The notes under the pieces: model-generated
Database searches by the model: none
Seen by the model: the letters and a program-made list of their open reading frames with translations, nothing else
Told to the model about the DNA's origin: nothing
Shown here: positions 20,328 through 30,449 of the stretch, piece after piece
Numbering within the stretch: the first letter of the stretch is position 1
How the letters are laid out: every line of letters begins with the position of its first letter
Made by a program: the position numbers and the translations under genes
Source: Geobacter sp. AOG1
Lineage (GTDB): Bacteria > Desulfobacterota > Desulfuromonadia > Geobacterales > Geobacteraceae
Direction of reading: 5' to 3'
Length of the DNA: 64,000 bases
NCBI RefSeq assembly: GCF_019972315.1
Contig: NZ_BLIZ01000001.1
Span: forward strand, 880,513-944,512

Positions 20328-21839
20328 TTACGCGGTAAATTCTTTCTTGAACTCTTCCAGAGAGGCAATAATCTTGGCCTTCAGATCGTCGTCGATGGCC
20401 TTTTTATCGCGCAATTCGGCCAGAACATCGCTCTTTCTGGCATCGAAGAACGTATAGAGCTCGGTCTCATAACGCCGCAGGGAAGCAACCGGGTAGTCAT
20501 CCAGGAAGCCGTTATTGGCCGCGAAGATGATGAGGACCTGCTTCTCGTTGGGGATAGGCCGATACTGGGGCTGCTTGAGAATCTCTACGAGACGCTCACC
20601 CCGGGCCAGCTGCATCTGGGTCGCCTTGTCCAGGTCGGAACCGAACTGGGCAAAGGCTGCCATTTCACGGTACTGGGCCAGATTGAGGCGCAGCGTACCG
20701 GCAACCTGCTTCATGGCCTTTACCTGGGCGGAACCGCCGACGCGAGAGACAGAGAGACCGACGTTGATGGCGGGACGGACGCCTGAGTAGAACAGGTCGG
20801 ACTCCAGGTAAATCTGGCCGTCGGTAATGGAGATGACGTTGGTCGGAATATAGGCGGACACGTCACCGGCCTGGGTCTCGATGATGGGGAGTGCCGTCAT
20901 GGAACCGGCACCGCACTCGTCGGAAAGCTTGGCGGCACGCTCGAGGAGACGGCTGTGGAGATAGAAAACGTCACCCGGATAGGCTTCGCGCCCGGGGGGA
21001 CGACGGAGGAGCAGGGAGAGCTGCCGGTAGGCGACCGCCTGCTTGGAAAGGTCATCGTAAATGATGAGGGCATGCTTGCCGTTATCACGGAAGTATTCAC
21101 CCATGGTTACACCGGTGTACGGGGCGATGAACTGGAGAGGTGCAGGTTCGGAAGCGGTTGCCGCCACAATTATGGTGTAATCCATGGCGCCATGTTCCTG
21201 CAGCTTGCTCACAACCTGGGCAACGGTGGAACGCTTCTGCCCGATGGCGACGTAAATGCAGACAACGTCTCCACCCTTCTGGTTGATGATGGTATCGAGG
21301 GCAACGGCGGTCTTGCCGGTCTGCCGGTCACCGATGATCAGCTCGCGCTGACCGCGGCCTACCGGAACCATGGAGTCAATCGCCTTCAGACCGGTCTGCA
21401 TCGGCTGATGGACCGACTTGCGCTTGACGATGCCGGGGGCCTTTACCTCGACCTTGCCGAACTTGTCGGTGTTGATCGGGCCCTTGCCATCGATCGGCTG
21501 GCCGATGGCGTTGACAACGCGGCCAACAAGGGCCTCGCCCACCGGAACCTCGACGATCCTGCCGGTACGCTTGACCGTGGCGCCTTCCTTGATGGTCTCG
21601 TTGTTCTCACCGAGGATGGCGGCACCGACGTTGTCTTCTTCCAGGTTGAGAACCATCCCGGAAACACCGCCCGGGAACTCCAGCAACTCGCCGGCCATCG
21701 CCTTGTCGAGACCATGAATACGGGCAATACCGTCACCGACGGAGATGATGGTGCCGGTTTCGGCGACCGCCACTTCCTTGCCGTACTCCTTGATCTGCTT
21801 CCTGATAATTTCGCTGATTTCTTCCGCTCTGATTTCCAT
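20328..21839 (-). CDS. atpA: ATP synthase F1 alpha subunit
   Basis: Alpha forms the noncatalytic nucleotide sites of the F1 hexamer. The 503-residue protein begins [20 protein letters not shown] and contains Walker A GDRQTGKT, the region [14 protein letters not shown], Walker [12 protein letters not shown] and the arginine-finger region [10 protein letters not shown]. Length is standard. The start is 9 bp after the atpH stop. Confidence 0.98.
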   Translation of the reverse strand: MEIRAEEISEIIRKQIKEYGKEVAVAETGTIISVGDGIARIHGLDKAMAGELLEFPGGVSGMVLNLEEDNVGAAILGENNETIKEGATVKRTGRIVEVPVGEALVGRVVNAIGQPIDGKGPINTDKFGKVEVKAPGIVKRKSVHQPMQTGLKAIDSMVPVGRGQRELIIGDRQTGKTAVALDTIINQKGGDVVCIYVAIGQKRSTVAQVVSKLQEHGAMDYTIIVAATASEPAPLQFIAPYTGVTMGEYFRDNGKHALIIYDDLSKQAVAYRQLSLLLRRPPGREAYPGDVFYLHSRLLERAAKLSDECGAGSMTALPIIETQAGDVSAYIPTNVISITDGQIYLESDLFYSGVRPAINVGLSVSRVGGSAQVKAMKQVAGTLRLNLAQYREMAAFAQFGSDLDKATQMQLARGERLVEILKQPQYRPIPNEKQVLIIFAANNGFLDDYPVASLRRYETELYTFFDARKSDVLAELRDKKAIDDDLKAKIIASLEEFKKEFTA

Positions 21840-21848
21840 AGAAAGATC

Positions 21849-22391
21849 TCACCCCTTCTGTAATATATCTTCGATTCTGTCTAACTGGGTTCGTACACTG
21901 CCGTCATACACCTTGTCGCCGATCTTGGTCACCACGCCGCCGATCAGGGCCGGGTCGACCTCTACCTGCAACACGACCTGCTTGCCGGTAGACTTGGCAA
22001 GGGCCGTCTTTATCTCTTCCACCTGTCCCGCCTCAAGCTGCATGCCGGAAGTAAGCACCGGCCGGATGATGCCGGAAAGCTCATCGGCAAAAGCGCTGTA
22101 GCTTGCCGCTATCTGCGGGAGAAAGGCAATCCGGCTCCGGTCGAGTAGGAGCTGCAGAAAGTTCCCCACCATGGTAGAGAGGCCAGTCTTGCCGATGACA
22201 TCCTTGAGTATCTCTTTTTTCGCCTCTATGCCGTAGGCAGGATTGCTGAAAATGGCCGAAAGTTCGGGGCTGGCTTCCAGCAGGGTCGCAACCAGGGAGA
22301 GTTCGCCGTTAAACTTCTCGACCGCCCCATCCTCAGCTGCCAGCTGCACCAGCGCCTTGGCATACCGTCGTGCAATAGCGTTCGTGATCAA
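21849..22391 (-). CDS. atpH: ATP synthase F1 delta subunit
   Basis: Delta caps F1 and holds the peripheral stalk. I place the start at TTG 22391: it overlaps the atpF stop as TTGA, follows GGTGGAG at five bases, and gives [14 protein letters not shown] and a normal length of 180 residues. The C-terminal part ([24 protein letters not shown]) is the family signature. Sequence in frame upstream lies inside atpF and does not resemble delta. Confidence 0.93.
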   Translation of the reverse strand: MITNAIARRYAKALVQLAAEDGAVEKFNGELSLVATLLEASPELSAIFSNPAYGIEAKKEILKDVIGKTGLSTMVGNFLQLLLDRSRIAFLPQIAASYSAFADELSGIIRPVLTSGMQLEAGQVEEIKTALAKSTGKQVVLQVEVDPALIGGVVTKIGDKVYDGSVRTQLDRIEDILQKG

Positions 22392-23008
22392 TGTAACTCC
22401 ACCACCTTGGTAAGATATTCGCCAACCAGACGATCCTGGTCGTCTTTCTTGATCTTCTCCCGGAGGGTCTGCTCTGCAAGCTGAACGGCAAGCCGGGCCG
22501 CCTCGCCCCTGAGCTCCGCCTGGGCCCGCGCCACTTCCTGGCTGGCGGACAACTTGGCCTGCTCCTTGATCCGCTCTGCGGTCAGCTTGGCTTCGGCGAC
22601 AATGCGCTCTTTCTCCAGTTCGCCCTCTTTTTTGATGGCGGCGCAAATCTCATCGACCTCGGCGTTGGCCTTGGCAAGCCGGTCGCTGTATTCGGCAAAT
22701 TTCCGCTCCGCTTCGGCCCTGGCCTCCACTGCTTCCTTGAGGGCCTTTTCGATGGCGACCTGACGGGCTGCCAGGGAACCTTTGACGTCGGCCTTCTTAA
22801 CTCCCCAGGCGATCAATATGAAGAGCGCGGCAAAGTCGATGACCCGCCACATGAAATCCTTCATCTGGGCTGCGGCATGGCCTCCCTGGTGGGCACCTTC
22901 TCCCCCCTCGGAGGCGAAACCGGCCGTAGCCAGACCGACCAGCAGCAGGCAGACCGCTGCCGCCATGACCCACGATTTCCAGCCGGTATTCCGCTCACGG
23001 CATATCAT
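22388..23008 (-). CDS. atpF: ATP synthase Fo b subunit with N-terminal signal-like segment
   Basis: The b subunit anchors the peripheral stalk. The 206-residue protein starts at an ATG preceded by AAGGAG. It has a hydrophobic stretch (residues 13-31, [19 protein letters not shown]) resembling a signal peptide, then the membrane helix [19 protein letters not shown], then a long charged helix ([21 protein letters not shown]) for dimerisation. Classic b proteins have a single hydrophobic segment, so the extra one is notable. It directly follows the b' gene and overlaps atpH. Confidence 0.9.
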   Translation of the reverse strand: MICRERNTGWKSWVMAAAVCLLLVGLATAGFASEGGEGAHQGGHAAAQMKDFMWRVIDFAALFILIAWGVKKADVKGSLAARQVAIEKALKEAVEARAEAERKFAEYSDRLAKANAEVDEICAAIKKEGELEKERIVAEAKLTAERIKEQAKLSASQEVARAQAELRGEAARLAVQLAEQTLREKIKKDDQDRLVGEYLTKVVELH

Positions 23009-23009
23009 C

Positions 23010-23435
23010 TTACAGACTCCTTCCAAGGACTTTCTCGCAGATTTCGAGGGAGAGCCCGCGGGCCTGCTCACGCAAGAGCTCCTTGGCATCGGCAGCTTCC
23101 TTGGCCACCTTCTCCTTGATAGTCGCCAGGGTATCGGCGGCTTCCTTCCGGGCCTTCTCGAGAACGGCCGATTCTTCAGCCTGGGCCACCTTCTTCAGGG
23201 CGTCCCGCTCACCATTGGCCGCAGTCTTGGCCTCGCGCATACGTGCCTCGTAAAGGGCCACCTTCTCCTGTACATCACGGTCAACTTCGGCGGCCCGCTC
23301 CCGGGCACCGCTCAGTTCAGTCGCCCGGTCCGCCAGCACCCGGCGGATCGGTTTGAACAGGAAAACGTTCAGGATCAGTACCAGCACCAGGAAGTTGACC
23401 AGCTGGATAATGAAGGTCAAATCTAGATTGATCAC
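23010..23435 (-). CDS. ATP synthase Fo b' subunit
   Basis: This 141-residue protein starts at GTG 23435, seven bases after GAGG, as MINLDLTFIIQLVNFLVLVLILNVF, a single membrane helix followed by FKPIRRVLADRATELSGARERAAEV, a charged coiled-coil. The pairing with atpF suggests a b/b' heterodimeric stalk like those of photosynthetic bacteria and deltaproteobacteria. Genes for subunits a, c and AtpI are not in this operon or window and must lie elsewhere. It is the first gene of the F1 operon. Confidence 0.9.
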   Translation of the reverse strand: MINLDLTFIIQLVNFLVLVLILNVFLFKPIRRVLADRATELSGARERAAEVDRDVQEKVALYEARMREAKTAANGERDALKKVAQAEESAVLEKARKEAADTLATIKEKVAKEAADAKELLREQARGLSLEICEKVLGRSL

Positions 23436-23515
23436 CCTGCCACCTCGTGTCGTTCTTTTGTATACAGTATACAATCCGGCGTCCCTCTGCGGACCTCCGG
23501 ACTAAAAGCTTAGGA

Positions 23516-23544
23516 TAGCTATCACACGATACGTGCGATGTCAA
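23516..23544 (-). promoter_or_regulatory. probable sigma-70-type promoter of the atp operon
   Basis: On the minus strand TTGACA (23544-23539) and TAGCTA (23521-23516) are 17 bp apart. The expected start site is about 75 bp before the b' start codon. The -35 box is perfect and the -10 box is weak. Confidence 0.6.
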
Positions 23545-23599
23545 GTTTTTTATACACCTTAAAGAACTCGGATCTGCCAGAACTCTGCTGAGGTTGTGA

Positions 23600-24436
23600 T
23601 TATTTGTTCAGGATATCGAGGAGCCGGTCAAGTTCGCCCGGAGAGGTGTAAAATATCTCGATCTTCCCCTTCTTGCCACTCTGATGGATGGCAACCCTGG
23701 TCTTGAAGTGCCGCTTCAGCTGCTCCATCAGGTCGGTGATGTGGGGATCGGGTTTCGGCGCCGCCTTGGCCGGTCTGTTGGCCTTCAGCCGCTTGACCAG
23801 GTTTTCCGTTGCCCGGACAGTCAGGTCTCCCTTGAGGATCTCCTCCCGGGCCTGCTTCATCTGTTCCGGCGAATCAAGGGCCAGGAGGGCACGGGCATGG
23901 CCCATGGCAAGACGCTCCTCCACGATGTCACGCTTGAGTTCGGTCGGCAGCTTCAGAAGCCGCAGGGAGTTGGCTACGGTGGAGCGTTCCTTGCCAACCC
24001 TTTTTGCCAGCTCCTCCTGAGAGAGCTCGAACTTGTCCAGCAGTGCGTGATAGGCTTCCGCCTCTTCCACCGCGTTCAGGTCCTCCCGCTGAATATTCTC
24101 GATGAGGGCCATCTCCAGGGCGGTATCGTCCGACACATCCTGGATGACCACCGGCACATCTCGCAGCCCAGCTTTCTGGGCAGCCCGCCAGCGCCGCTCC
24201 CCGGCAATCAACTCGTAGTGGTCGGACTTCTTGCGCACCACCAGAGGCTGGATAATCCCCTTTTCGCGGATGGACGCCGCCAGCTCTTCCAGCTTCTCCG
24301 GCACGAAGGTCTTGCGCGGCTGCCCCTTGTTCGGGCGTATCTCTTCGATGGGGCAAGAGAAGTAACTCTTGTTGTCCTCCGCGGCCACCGGCAGCAGGGC
24401 GGCCATGCCTTTTCCCAACCCGGTCTTCTTAACCAT
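23600..24436 (-). CDS. parB: chromosome partitioning protein ParB
   Basis: ParB binds parS sites, spreads on DNA as a CTP clamp and works with ParA. The 278-residue protein has the N-terminal ParA-contact region KKTGLGKGMAALLP, the CTPase motifs IRPNKGQPRKTF and ELIAGERRWRAAQ, the helix-turn-helix LSQEELAKRVGKERSTVANSLRLLKLP and a C-terminal dimer domain. The ATG at 24436 lies within the last codons of parA (8-bp overlap). No clear parS (TGTTTCACGTGAAACA-like) was seen nearby. Confidence 0.95.
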   Translation of the reverse strand: MVKKTGLGKGMAALLPVAAEDNKSYFSCPIEEIRPNKGQPRKTFVPEKLEELAASIREKGIIQPLVVRKKSDHYELIAGERRWRAAQKAGLRDVPVVIQDVSDDTALEMALIENIQREDLNAVEEAEAYHALLDKFELSQEELAKRVGKERSTVANSLRLLKLPTELKRDIVEERLAMGHARALLALDSPEQMKQAREEILKGDLTVRATENLVKRLKANRPAKAAPKPDPHITDLMEQLKRHFKTRVAIHQSGKKGKIEIFYTSPGELDRLLDILNK

Positions 24437-25202
24437 TGCTCCCCTCTTTCCTGAGGACTTCCTTGGCAAGCTCCAGGTAGCTGGCAGCTCCCCGGGAGGT
24501 AATATCATAAAGGATTATCGGTTTGCCGTGGCTGGGAGCCTCGGACAGCCTTACATTCCGCGGAATCATGGCCGCAAAGGTCTCCCGCGGGAAATGGGTC
24601 CTGATCTCCTCGCTCACCTGACGGGAGAGATTGTTCCGGGCATCGAACATGGTGAGGAGTATTCCCTCGATTTTCAGGGCCGCATTCAGTCCCTTCTGGA
24701 CAAGGCGAATGGTATTGAGTATCTGGGATAGCCCTTCCATGGCGTAGAATTCGCATTGCAGGGGGATCAAGACCGAATCGGCAGCCGTCAGGGAATTGAT
24801 GGTCAGGAGGTTGAGGGAGGGAGGGCAGTCGATGATGATGTAGTCATACCTGTCACGAAGTGCTTCCAGTGCCTGCTTGAGCTTGAGCTCCCGCGCCATC
24901 GCCGCCACCAGTTCCAGTTCCGCCCCCGCCAGATCGGCGGTAGCCGGCAGAAGATCGAGACCTGCAAATCCGGTTGGAATGATGGCACCGGCCGGATCGG
25001 TCTCGTTGATGAGGACGTCGTAGACTGTTTCCCCCAGCCCCCCCTTGTCCACACCGACACCACTACTGGCGTTCCCCTGTGGGTCCATGTCGATAAGGAG
25101 GGTCTTCTTCTCCGCCGCGGCAAGGGAAGCGGCGAGATTGACCGAGGTGGTGGTCTTCCCCACCCCCCCCTTCTGATTGGCGATACAGATCACTTTTGCC
25201 AT
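24429..25202 (-). CDS. parA: chromosome partitioning ATPase ParA
   Basis: ParA is a Walker-type ATPase that moves ParB-parS complexes over the nucleoid. The 257-residue Soj-like protein has the deviant Walker A KGGVGKTTT (residues 11-19), the A' motif LLIDMDPQGNASSG and Walker B YIIIDCPPSLNLLT. It lacks the N-terminal DNA-binding domain of plasmid ParA proteins, as expected for the chromosomal type. It is upstream of and overlaps parB, with the atp operon behind. Confidence 0.96.
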   Translation of the reverse strand: MAKVICIANQKGGVGKTTTSVNLAASLAAAEKKTLLIDMDPQGNASSGVGVDKGGLGETVYDVLINETDPAGAIIPTGFAGLDLLPATADLAGAELELVAAMARELKLKQALEALRDRYDYIIIDCPPSLNLLTINSLTAADSVLIPLQCEFYAMEGLSQILNTIRLVQKGLNAALKIEGILLTMFDARNNLSRQVSEEIRTHFPRETFAAMIPRNVRLSEAPSHGKPIILYDITSRGAASYLELAKEVLRKEGSNG

Positions 25203-25500
25203 AATTTGCGCTTAATTTCCGGTAAGTTATGCGACTAGTACGGCAGGAGACGACGTGCGGATTCGAGAGCACCGCACGGTACCACAAAATATCTCCCAAG
25301 AAAAGGGATTTTTCTTTTCCACCGCAACCCCTTTCCTGATGTTACGTCGCTTAAACGGCGATTTCATGAAAAATTATGACTATAAGGCACCACGTGTCAT
25401 CTCCATGCGAATCAACGGCAGCATTTTTGACTTCGGTCAAACCGTGCCCGAACGCATCGCGCTAGACTCCCCCCATCATCACACAATGGGGAGAATCACC
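25203..25500. other. divergent intergenic region between parA and the triheme cytochrome
   Basis: About 300 bp without a gene I would support. An in-frame extension of the cytochrome covers part of it but would put the signal peptide inside the protein. The region is AT-richer than its surroundings and should hold both promoters; I could not place them with confidence. Confidence 0.5.
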
Positions 25501-25767
25501 ATGAAACGTATCTACGGCGTTATGCCTGCCATCATCGCCATCCTCCTGACGGTGCCCGCCACGCAGTCCCTGGCGTTTCAATGCAACGAATGTCACAGCA
25601 AGAACCCGGCCATGGTCCGCATGCATGAGGCGCTGCGGGGGCGAGGGTGCTTCGACTGCCACAAGGTCGGCCAGAAACTCATGGGTAAGGGCCAGCCGAC
25701 GGACCGCGACTCCCTGTTGACGCGGCGTAGCAGCGATCCCCTCTGCGTGGAGTGCCACAAAAAATAG
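25501..25767 (+). CDS. small periplasmic triheme c-type cytochrome
   Basis: The 88-residue product has a signal peptide (about residues 1-26, IYGVMPAIIAILLTVPATQSLA) and three CxxCH heme sites: C28-C31-H32, C50-C53-H54 and C82-C85-H86. The mature size of about 62 residues and three hemes recall the cytochrome c7 group, but spacing and spare histidines differ (few His besides H42 are available as sixth ligands), so it may be another small triheme family. GGGGAG precedes the ATG. It lies about 90 bp before a heme-containing sensor gene on the same strand. Confidence 0.85.
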   Translation: MKRIYGVMPAIIAILLTVPATQSLAFQCNECHSKNPAMVRMHEALRGRGCFDCHKVGQKLMGKGQPTDRDSLLTRRSSDPLCVECHKK

Positions 25768-25858
25768 CGGCCGCACCCATTCCAGCATCCACCTTTTTGC
25801 TTGCGGTCGGAACCGCACCGGCTATACTTGCAGGGAAATCGCACCTTTGGAGGCCGGC

Positions 25859-27076
25859 ATGCCCAGGTTCCGCGACCTGCACATCAGCACCAAGTTCAAC
25901 ATCATCATGTCCCTGCTCCTCATCGTCCTCTTTCTCGCGGCGGCCTTCATGACCTACCGGCGGCAGCAGGCACTGATCCTCAAGGTAGCGGTGGACAACG
26001 CCCGCAGCTTCGCCCGTCAGATCATCGAAACCAGGGATTACATGTCGAGCGTCGTGCGGGGTGAGCCGGAAAAAAACTACGCTCTCGTCCCTCAGGTGGT
26101 TGCGACCCGGGTGGCGAAACGGATCACCAGCGGCAGCAAGTACTACGTCCGCCAAGTGTCCCTGCGCTACCGCAACCCAGAAAATCGCCCGGATGACTAT
26201 GAAACCGCCCAGCTGCGGATCTTCGCCAGCAAGGATGGCGGTGAAACCTATCGGGTCATCAAGGTACGCGGACAGGAGGCATTTCGCTACATGCTCCCCA
26301 TGGTGGCGGAAAAATCCTGTCTGGAATGCCATGGCGACTACGACAGCGCCCCACCCTTCGTCCGCGCCCTGTTCCCCCGCGGTCACTTTTCTTTCAACTA
26401 CAAACTCGGTGAAGTGATCGGGGCGGTCTCCGTGACCATACCCATGGCCGACCTCTACCGGGAGATCGGCACCAACCTGGAACTCGAACTTCTCTATCGT
26501 GCCGTCATTTTCTTCATCATCATCCTGATCATGGGAACCCTGATCCGCCGCACCGTCATTAATCCCGTCACTCTCGTCTCGGCCACCATCACCCGGGTCA
26601 CCCGTACCGGCAGGTTCGACGAGCGGATTCCTCAAAAATCCAACGATGAGCTGGGACAGCTGGTCGGCACCTTCAACGCCATGATGGAAGAGCTGGAGCA
26701 CAAGACCCTCCAGCAGCAGGAATCGGAAGAACGCTATCGGGGGATGATCGAAATGGCCCACTCCGCCATCGTGACCTTCCTGGAGGACGGCAAGATCGTC
26801 ATCGCCAACCAGGAAGCGGAGCGGTTGTTCGGACTCAGCAGACAGGACCTGCTCGGGGAAATAATCTACGGATTCCTGATGGATGGGAGCGACGTGGAGA
26901 AGGGGATTCGGAAATTCCTCCAGGAGGGGCATGGCGGCGGCGTGGGAGAAACGACATTCCACCACTTCCAGGACCGGCGCGGTGGGACAACATCCGTGGA
27001 AATCGCCCTCTCCGCATCACGGGCCGCCCAGAAAACCATGTTCACCGCTATCCTGCGCGAGGTGTCCCGGTCGTAA
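25859..27076 (+). CDS. membrane sensor with periplasmic heme c domain, HAMP and PAS, no output domain
   Basis: The ATG at 25859 has GGAGG five bases upstream. The 405-residue protein has TM helix 1 (about 15-34), a periplasmic domain of the Tll0287/DUF3365 type with one heme c site (C154-L-E-C157-H), TM helix 2 (about 203-224), a HAMP segment and a PAS domain (GMIEMAHSAIVTFLEDGKIVIANQEAERLFG). It then ends at SRS*. No histidine kinase, GGDEF or methyl-accepting region follows. It could sense redox state and signal through a partner. The preceding gene is a triheme cytochrome. Confidence 0.82.
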   Translation: MPRFRDLHISTKFNIIMSLLLIVLFLAAAFMTYRRQQALILKVAVDNARSFARQIIETRDYMSSVVRGEPEKNYALVPQVVATRVAKRITSGSKYYVRQVSLRYRNPENRPDDYETAQLRIFASKDGGETYRVIKVRGQEAFRYMLPMVAEKSCLECHGDYDSAPPFVRALFPRGHFSFNYKLGEVIGAVSVTIPMADLYREIGTNLELELLYRAVIFFIIILIMGTLIRRTVINPVTLVSATITRVTRTGRFDERIPQKSNDELGQLVGTFNAMMEELEHKTLQQQESEERYRGMIEMAHSAIVTFLEDGKIVIANQEAERLFGLSRQDLLGEIIYGFLMDGSDVEKGIRKFLQEGHGGGVGETTFHHFQDRRGGTTSVEIALSASRAAQKTMFTAILREVSRS

Positions 27077-27119
27077 CCGTCGGGAGATTTCCTGTCGCGG
27101 CGGCTGTATGCCAGCACGT

Positions 27120-27584
27120 TCAGATGCCACAGTGTGGGGCGCCCCGCTTTTCCAGATATCTCTGGTGGTATTCCTCCGCCCGGAAAAACTCCTCCGCCGG
27201 GACGATCTCCGTCACGATGGTCCGCCGATGACGCCCCTGTTCACGGTCCCGGGAGAGCCGAGCCGCGTCAGCCTGGGCCGGAGTGTGATAAAAGATCGCC
27301 GAGCGGTACTGGGTACCCACGTCGGGCCCCTGCCGATTGAGAGTCGTCGGGTCGTGCATCCCCCAGAACACCTCCAGCAGCGCTTCGTAGGAGACCTTCG
27401 CCGGATCGTACTCCAGCTGCACCGCCTCCGCATGACCTGTCATCCCGGTACAGACATCTTCGTAGGTCGGGTTCGTCCTGTTTCCGCCGGTGTAGCCGAC
27501 CATGGCGCCGATCACCCCCGCAACCCTGCGGAATGCTGCTTCCACCCCCCAGAAACATCCTGCCGCGAATGTCGCCATCGCCAT
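27120..27584 (-). CDS. msrA: peptide methionine-S-sulfoxide reductase
   Basis: MsrA repairs oxidised methionine in proteins. The catalytic motif [13 protein letters not shown] lies close to the N-terminus, with [18 protein letters not shown] and [13 protein letters not shown] as expected. The protein of about 154 residues ends PHCGI and keeps one C-terminal cysteine. I chose the ATG at 27584 because AAGAAGGG is six bases upstream. The ATG at 27590 overlaps the recQ stop (ATGA) and is also possible. Codirectional with recQ. Confidence 0.93.
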   Translation of the reverse strand: MAMATFAAGCFWGVEAAFRRVAGVIGAMVGYTGGNRTNPTYEDVCTGMTGHAEAVQLEYDPAKVSYEALLEVFWGMHDPTTLNRQGPDVGTQYRSAIFYHTPAQADAARLSRDREQGRHRRTIVTEIVPAEEFFRAEEYHQRYLEKRGAPHCGI

Positions 27585-27586
27585 CG

Positions 27587-29407
27587 TCATCCCTTCTTTC
27601 CCGGCACAGTGCCCCCATAGCCGCGCAGCACCTCCAGAAACTCCCCGCCATACCGGCCGAGCTTGTGTCCCCCCACCCCGTTGATCCGGAGCAGCGCCTC
27701 CGGGTCAGTCGGCCGAAAAGCCGCCATCTCCATCAGTGTGGCATCACCGAAGATCACGAAAGGCGGGACTCCGGCCGCGTCCGCCAGCTCCTTGCGAAGG
27801 GAGCGCAAAGACTGGAACAACCCTTCGTCATAGGCGATACTGCCGGCACCACGCCGAGGGGATTTGGCGGGAGCCACCGGTTTCTCACGGGGACGTGCCA
27901 AGTGCAGCCGCTCTTCACCCCGCAGAAGAGGCCGGGCCGCTGCTGTCAGCTTCAGTACTCCATAGCTGGCAAGGTCCTGTTCCAGGTAGCCCAGGTGTAC
28001 CAGCTGGCGGAGCAGCCCTCCCCAGAGTTCGGGAGAAAGCTCCTTGCCGATGCCATAGGTGGAGAGCCGGTCATGTCCCAGCTGGAGCAGCCGCTGGCTG
28101 CGGGAGCCGCGCAACACGTCGATCACGTGCCCCATGCCGAAGCGCTGGCCGACCCGATAGACACAGGAAAGTGCCTTTTGTGCCTCTTCCGTCGCATCGA
28201 AGCGCTCAGGCGGGTCGAGGCAGACGTCGCAGTTCCCGCAATCCTCCCCCAGTGACTCGCCGAAATAGCCGAGGAGCACCCGGCGCCGGCAGGTCACCGC
28301 CTCGGCGAAGCCAACCATGGCGTTGAGTTTCTGGAGTTCGATCCGGTTCTGGTCCGGATTTCCGCCGTTTTCGATGAGGCCGCGGGCCACCGCGATATCC
28401 CCGTAGCCGAACAGGAGCAGCGCCTCGGCGGGAAGGCCGTCCCGCCCGGCACGGCCGGTTTCCTGGTAATAGCTCTCAATGTTCTTGGGGAGGTCGTAAT
28501 GAACCACGAATCTGACGTTGGGCTTGTCGATCCCCATTCCGAAGGCGACCGTGGCCACCACCACTCGCAGCTCGTCGCGCTGGAAGGCCTCCTGGACCCT
28601 ACTCCTCTCCCCGTCCCCCAGGCCGGCATGGTAGGGAGCGGCGGCGATCCCGGCCGCGACCAGGCGACCTGCCACCTCCTCCACCCGCTTGCGGGAAAGG
28701 GCATAGACGATCCCCGCGTCTTCGGGAGGGCGGCCGGCCAGGAATGCCTGGAGTTGATTGAACGGCTTCTGTTTGTCCACGACGGTATAGCGGATGTTGG
28801 GGCGGTCGAAACCGGTGACGTGACAGGTGGCCCGGGTCAGCCCAAGGCGGCGGATGATATCGGTGCGGGTCTGGGCGTCGGCGGTGGCGGTGAGGGCAAG
28901 GAGCGGCACCCGCGGAAAGAGCTCCCGCAGGCGGCCGAGCTGGACGTAGTCGGGGCGGAAATCGTGACCCCACTGGGAAACGCAGTGGGCCTCGTCGATG
29001 GCGAAGAGGGAAAGGGGGATATCCTTGAGCCGCTCCAGGAAAGACTCCCCCATGAGCCGTTCCGGCGCGACGTAGAGGAGGTCGAGATCGCCTTGGTGAA
29101 GCCTGGCCAACACCCGTTGCGCCTCACGTTCCGTGAGGGAAGAGTTGTAAAACTCCGCCCTCACACCGTTGGCCTGCAACGCATCCACCTGATCCTTCAT
29201 GAGGGAGATGAGGGGTGAGACCACCAGGGCCACCCCCTGCCGGTGCAGGGCGGGAATCTGGTAGCAGAGGGACTTGCCGCCGCCGGTCGGCATCAGTACG
29301 AAACTGTCCTCCCCCCGGATTACCCCAGCAATGATCTCCTCCTGGTGGGGACGGAAAGCGTGGTAGCCGAAGACGGCGCGGAGGGTTTCAAGGGGTGCTT
29401 CAGGCAT
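27587..29407 (-). CDS. recQ: ATP-dependent DNA helicase RecQ
   Basis: RecQ unwinds DNA 3'-5' in recombination and fork repair. Of 606 residues, Walker A is at 41-46 (TGGGKS), followed by [18 protein letters not shown] (DEAH and the aromatic-rich loop), [22 protein letters not shown] (motif VI), the zinc site C-x16-CGNCDVC, the winged helix and a C-terminal HRDC domain ([22 protein letters not shown]). The ATG at 29407 has AAGGA at eight bases. It overlaps the alternative start of msrA. Confidence 0.95.
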   Translation of the reverse strand: MPEAPLETLRAVFGYHAFRPHQEEIIAGVIRGEDSFVLMPTGGGKSLCYQIPALHRQGVALVVSPLISLMKDQVDALQANGVRAEFYNSSLTEREAQRVLARLHQGDLDLLYVAPERLMGESFLERLKDIPLSLFAIDEAHCVSQWGHDFRPDYVQLGRLRELFPRVPLLALTATADAQTRTDIIRRLGLTRATCHVTGFDRPNIRYTVVDKQKPFNQLQAFLAGRPPEDAGIVYALSRKRVEEVAGRLVAAGIAAAPYHAGLGDGERSRVQEAFQRDELRVVVATVAFGMGIDKPNVRFVVHYDLPKNIESYYQETGRAGRDGLPAEALLLFGYGDIAVARGLIENGGNPDQNRIELQKLNAMVGFAEAVTCRRRVLLGYFGESLGEDCGNCDVCLDPPERFDATEEAQKALSCVYRVGQRFGMGHVIDVLRGSRSQRLLQLGHDRLSTYGIGKELSPELWGGLLRQLVHLGYLEQDLASYGVLKLTAAARPLLRGEERLHLARPREKPVAPAKSPRRGAGSIAYDEGLFQSLRSLRKELADAAGVPPFVIFGDATLMEMAAFRPTDPEALLRINGVGGHKLGRYGGEFLEVLRGYGGTVPGKKG

Positions 29408-29442
29408 GGAGGTTGTCCTTATCCACCTATCACTCAATCTGG

Positions 29443-30282
29443 TCACAACTCCCGCAGCACCCGCAGGCCGAGGTAGACATAACGGCCGTCGGGGTTCCCT
29501 CGGCCGCGGGCCGAAGAGCGGACATAGCGCGGCTTGCTCCCGAAGGAGCCCCCCCGCTGCACACGCCGCTTGTCCTCTCCTCCCTGCCAGGCACTCCCGT
29601 CGGTTGGAGCACCTTCATAGCTCTCGTGCCAGTTGTCCTGACACCACTCCCACACGTTGCCTGCAGTGTCGAACAGGCCAAAGGGGTTGGCACCGAAGGC
29701 GCCGACCGGGGAGGTCAGCTTGTTGTCCCACTTGCTGCCGCACCCTTTGCAGTTGGCGCGGTTCTCACCTACGCTGAACCCCCACCAGTAGCGCTCTTCG
29801 ATCCCGCCCCGCGCAGCGTATTCCCATTCCGCCTCGCTGGGGAGGCGGTAGCGCTGACCTGTCTGCTCGGAAAGCCAGCGGGTGTAGGCCACCGCATCAT
29901 CCCAGGTGACGTTCATCACCGGACGGTGATCCCGTCCCCAGTTGGAAAAGGGGAACCAGCGCCGGCCGTCCTTCGGTTTTTCACGGCCGGTTGCCTGGCA
30001 GAACCGGTCGTATTCGGCAAAGGTGATCTCGTAACGCCCCATGGCAAAGGGGCGGGAGATGGTTACCGCATGCACCGGTTTCTCGTCCGGGTCACCACCG
30101 CCATTGATGGCCCCCATCCTGAAACTGCCGGCCGGGATTACCACGAGTTCCGGTCCGGGTGTGCCGTCACGGAGCCGGTCGCGCACCACCGTTCCCGCCG
30201 CCGGTTGCTCCTTCACCCCAGCCGCCTGAACTACCCCAGCGAGCCCCAGCAGCACGATTACCCCAATGAACACCCTTACCAT
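29443..30282 (-). CDS. exported formylglycine-generating-enzyme-like protein
   Basis: A signal peptide (residues 1-20, ending VQAAG) is followed by a SUMF1/FGE-sulfatase domain: FRMGAINGGGDPDEKPVH, YEITFAEYDRFC, MNVTWDDAVAYTRWLSE, YRLPSEAEWEYAARGG and GNVWEWCQDNWH, ending RVQRGGSFGSKPRYVRSSARG. True formylglycine enzymes use copper-binding cysteines in the C-terminal part; I could not align them safely here. Many bacterial members are of unknown role. No sulfatase gene is nearby. Confidence 0.82.
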   Translation of the reverse strand: MVRVFIGVIVLLGLAGVVQAAGVKEQPAAGTVVRDRLRDGTPGPELVVIPAGSFRMGAINGGGDPDEKPVHAVTISRPFAMGRYEITFAEYDRFCQATGREKPKDGRRWFPFSNWGRDHRPVMNVTWDDAVAYTRWLSEQTGQRYRLPSEAEWEYAARGGIEERYWWGFSVGENRANCKGCGSKWDNKLTSPVGAFGANPFGLFDTAGNVWEWCQDNWHESYEGAPTDGSAWQGGEDKRRVQRGGSFGSKPRYVRSSARGRGNPDGRYVYLGLRVLREL

Positions 30283-30410
30283 TCTCGCCCCCTGAAAAAC
30301 TACATTGAACTAACAAACGTCAGATTTGAGATAATCACATAGATGGTGAGGAGGCCGACGGCGAGTCGGCGTAAGCAAGCGTTCAAATATGGCGTTTGCA
30401 TATACAAACA

Positions 30411-30436
30411 AAAGAGGGCTGGAAACCCAGCCCTCT
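30411..30436 (-). terminator. intrinsic terminator of the 6S-like RNA
   Basis: AGAGGGCTGG (30413-30422) pairs with CCAGCCCTCT (30427-30436) around a four-base loop. On the minus strand TTTTGTTTG follows, and it begins about 14 bases past the RNA's closing stem. It is symmetric enough to work in both directions. Confidence 0.85.
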
Positions 30437-30449
30437 TTTTTTACTCTCT

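Noticed and set aside
25203-25500. A parS site next to parAB
   Set aside because: Only a bare CACGTG-type core occurs (near 25393) without the symmetric TGTTTC/GAAACA flanks.
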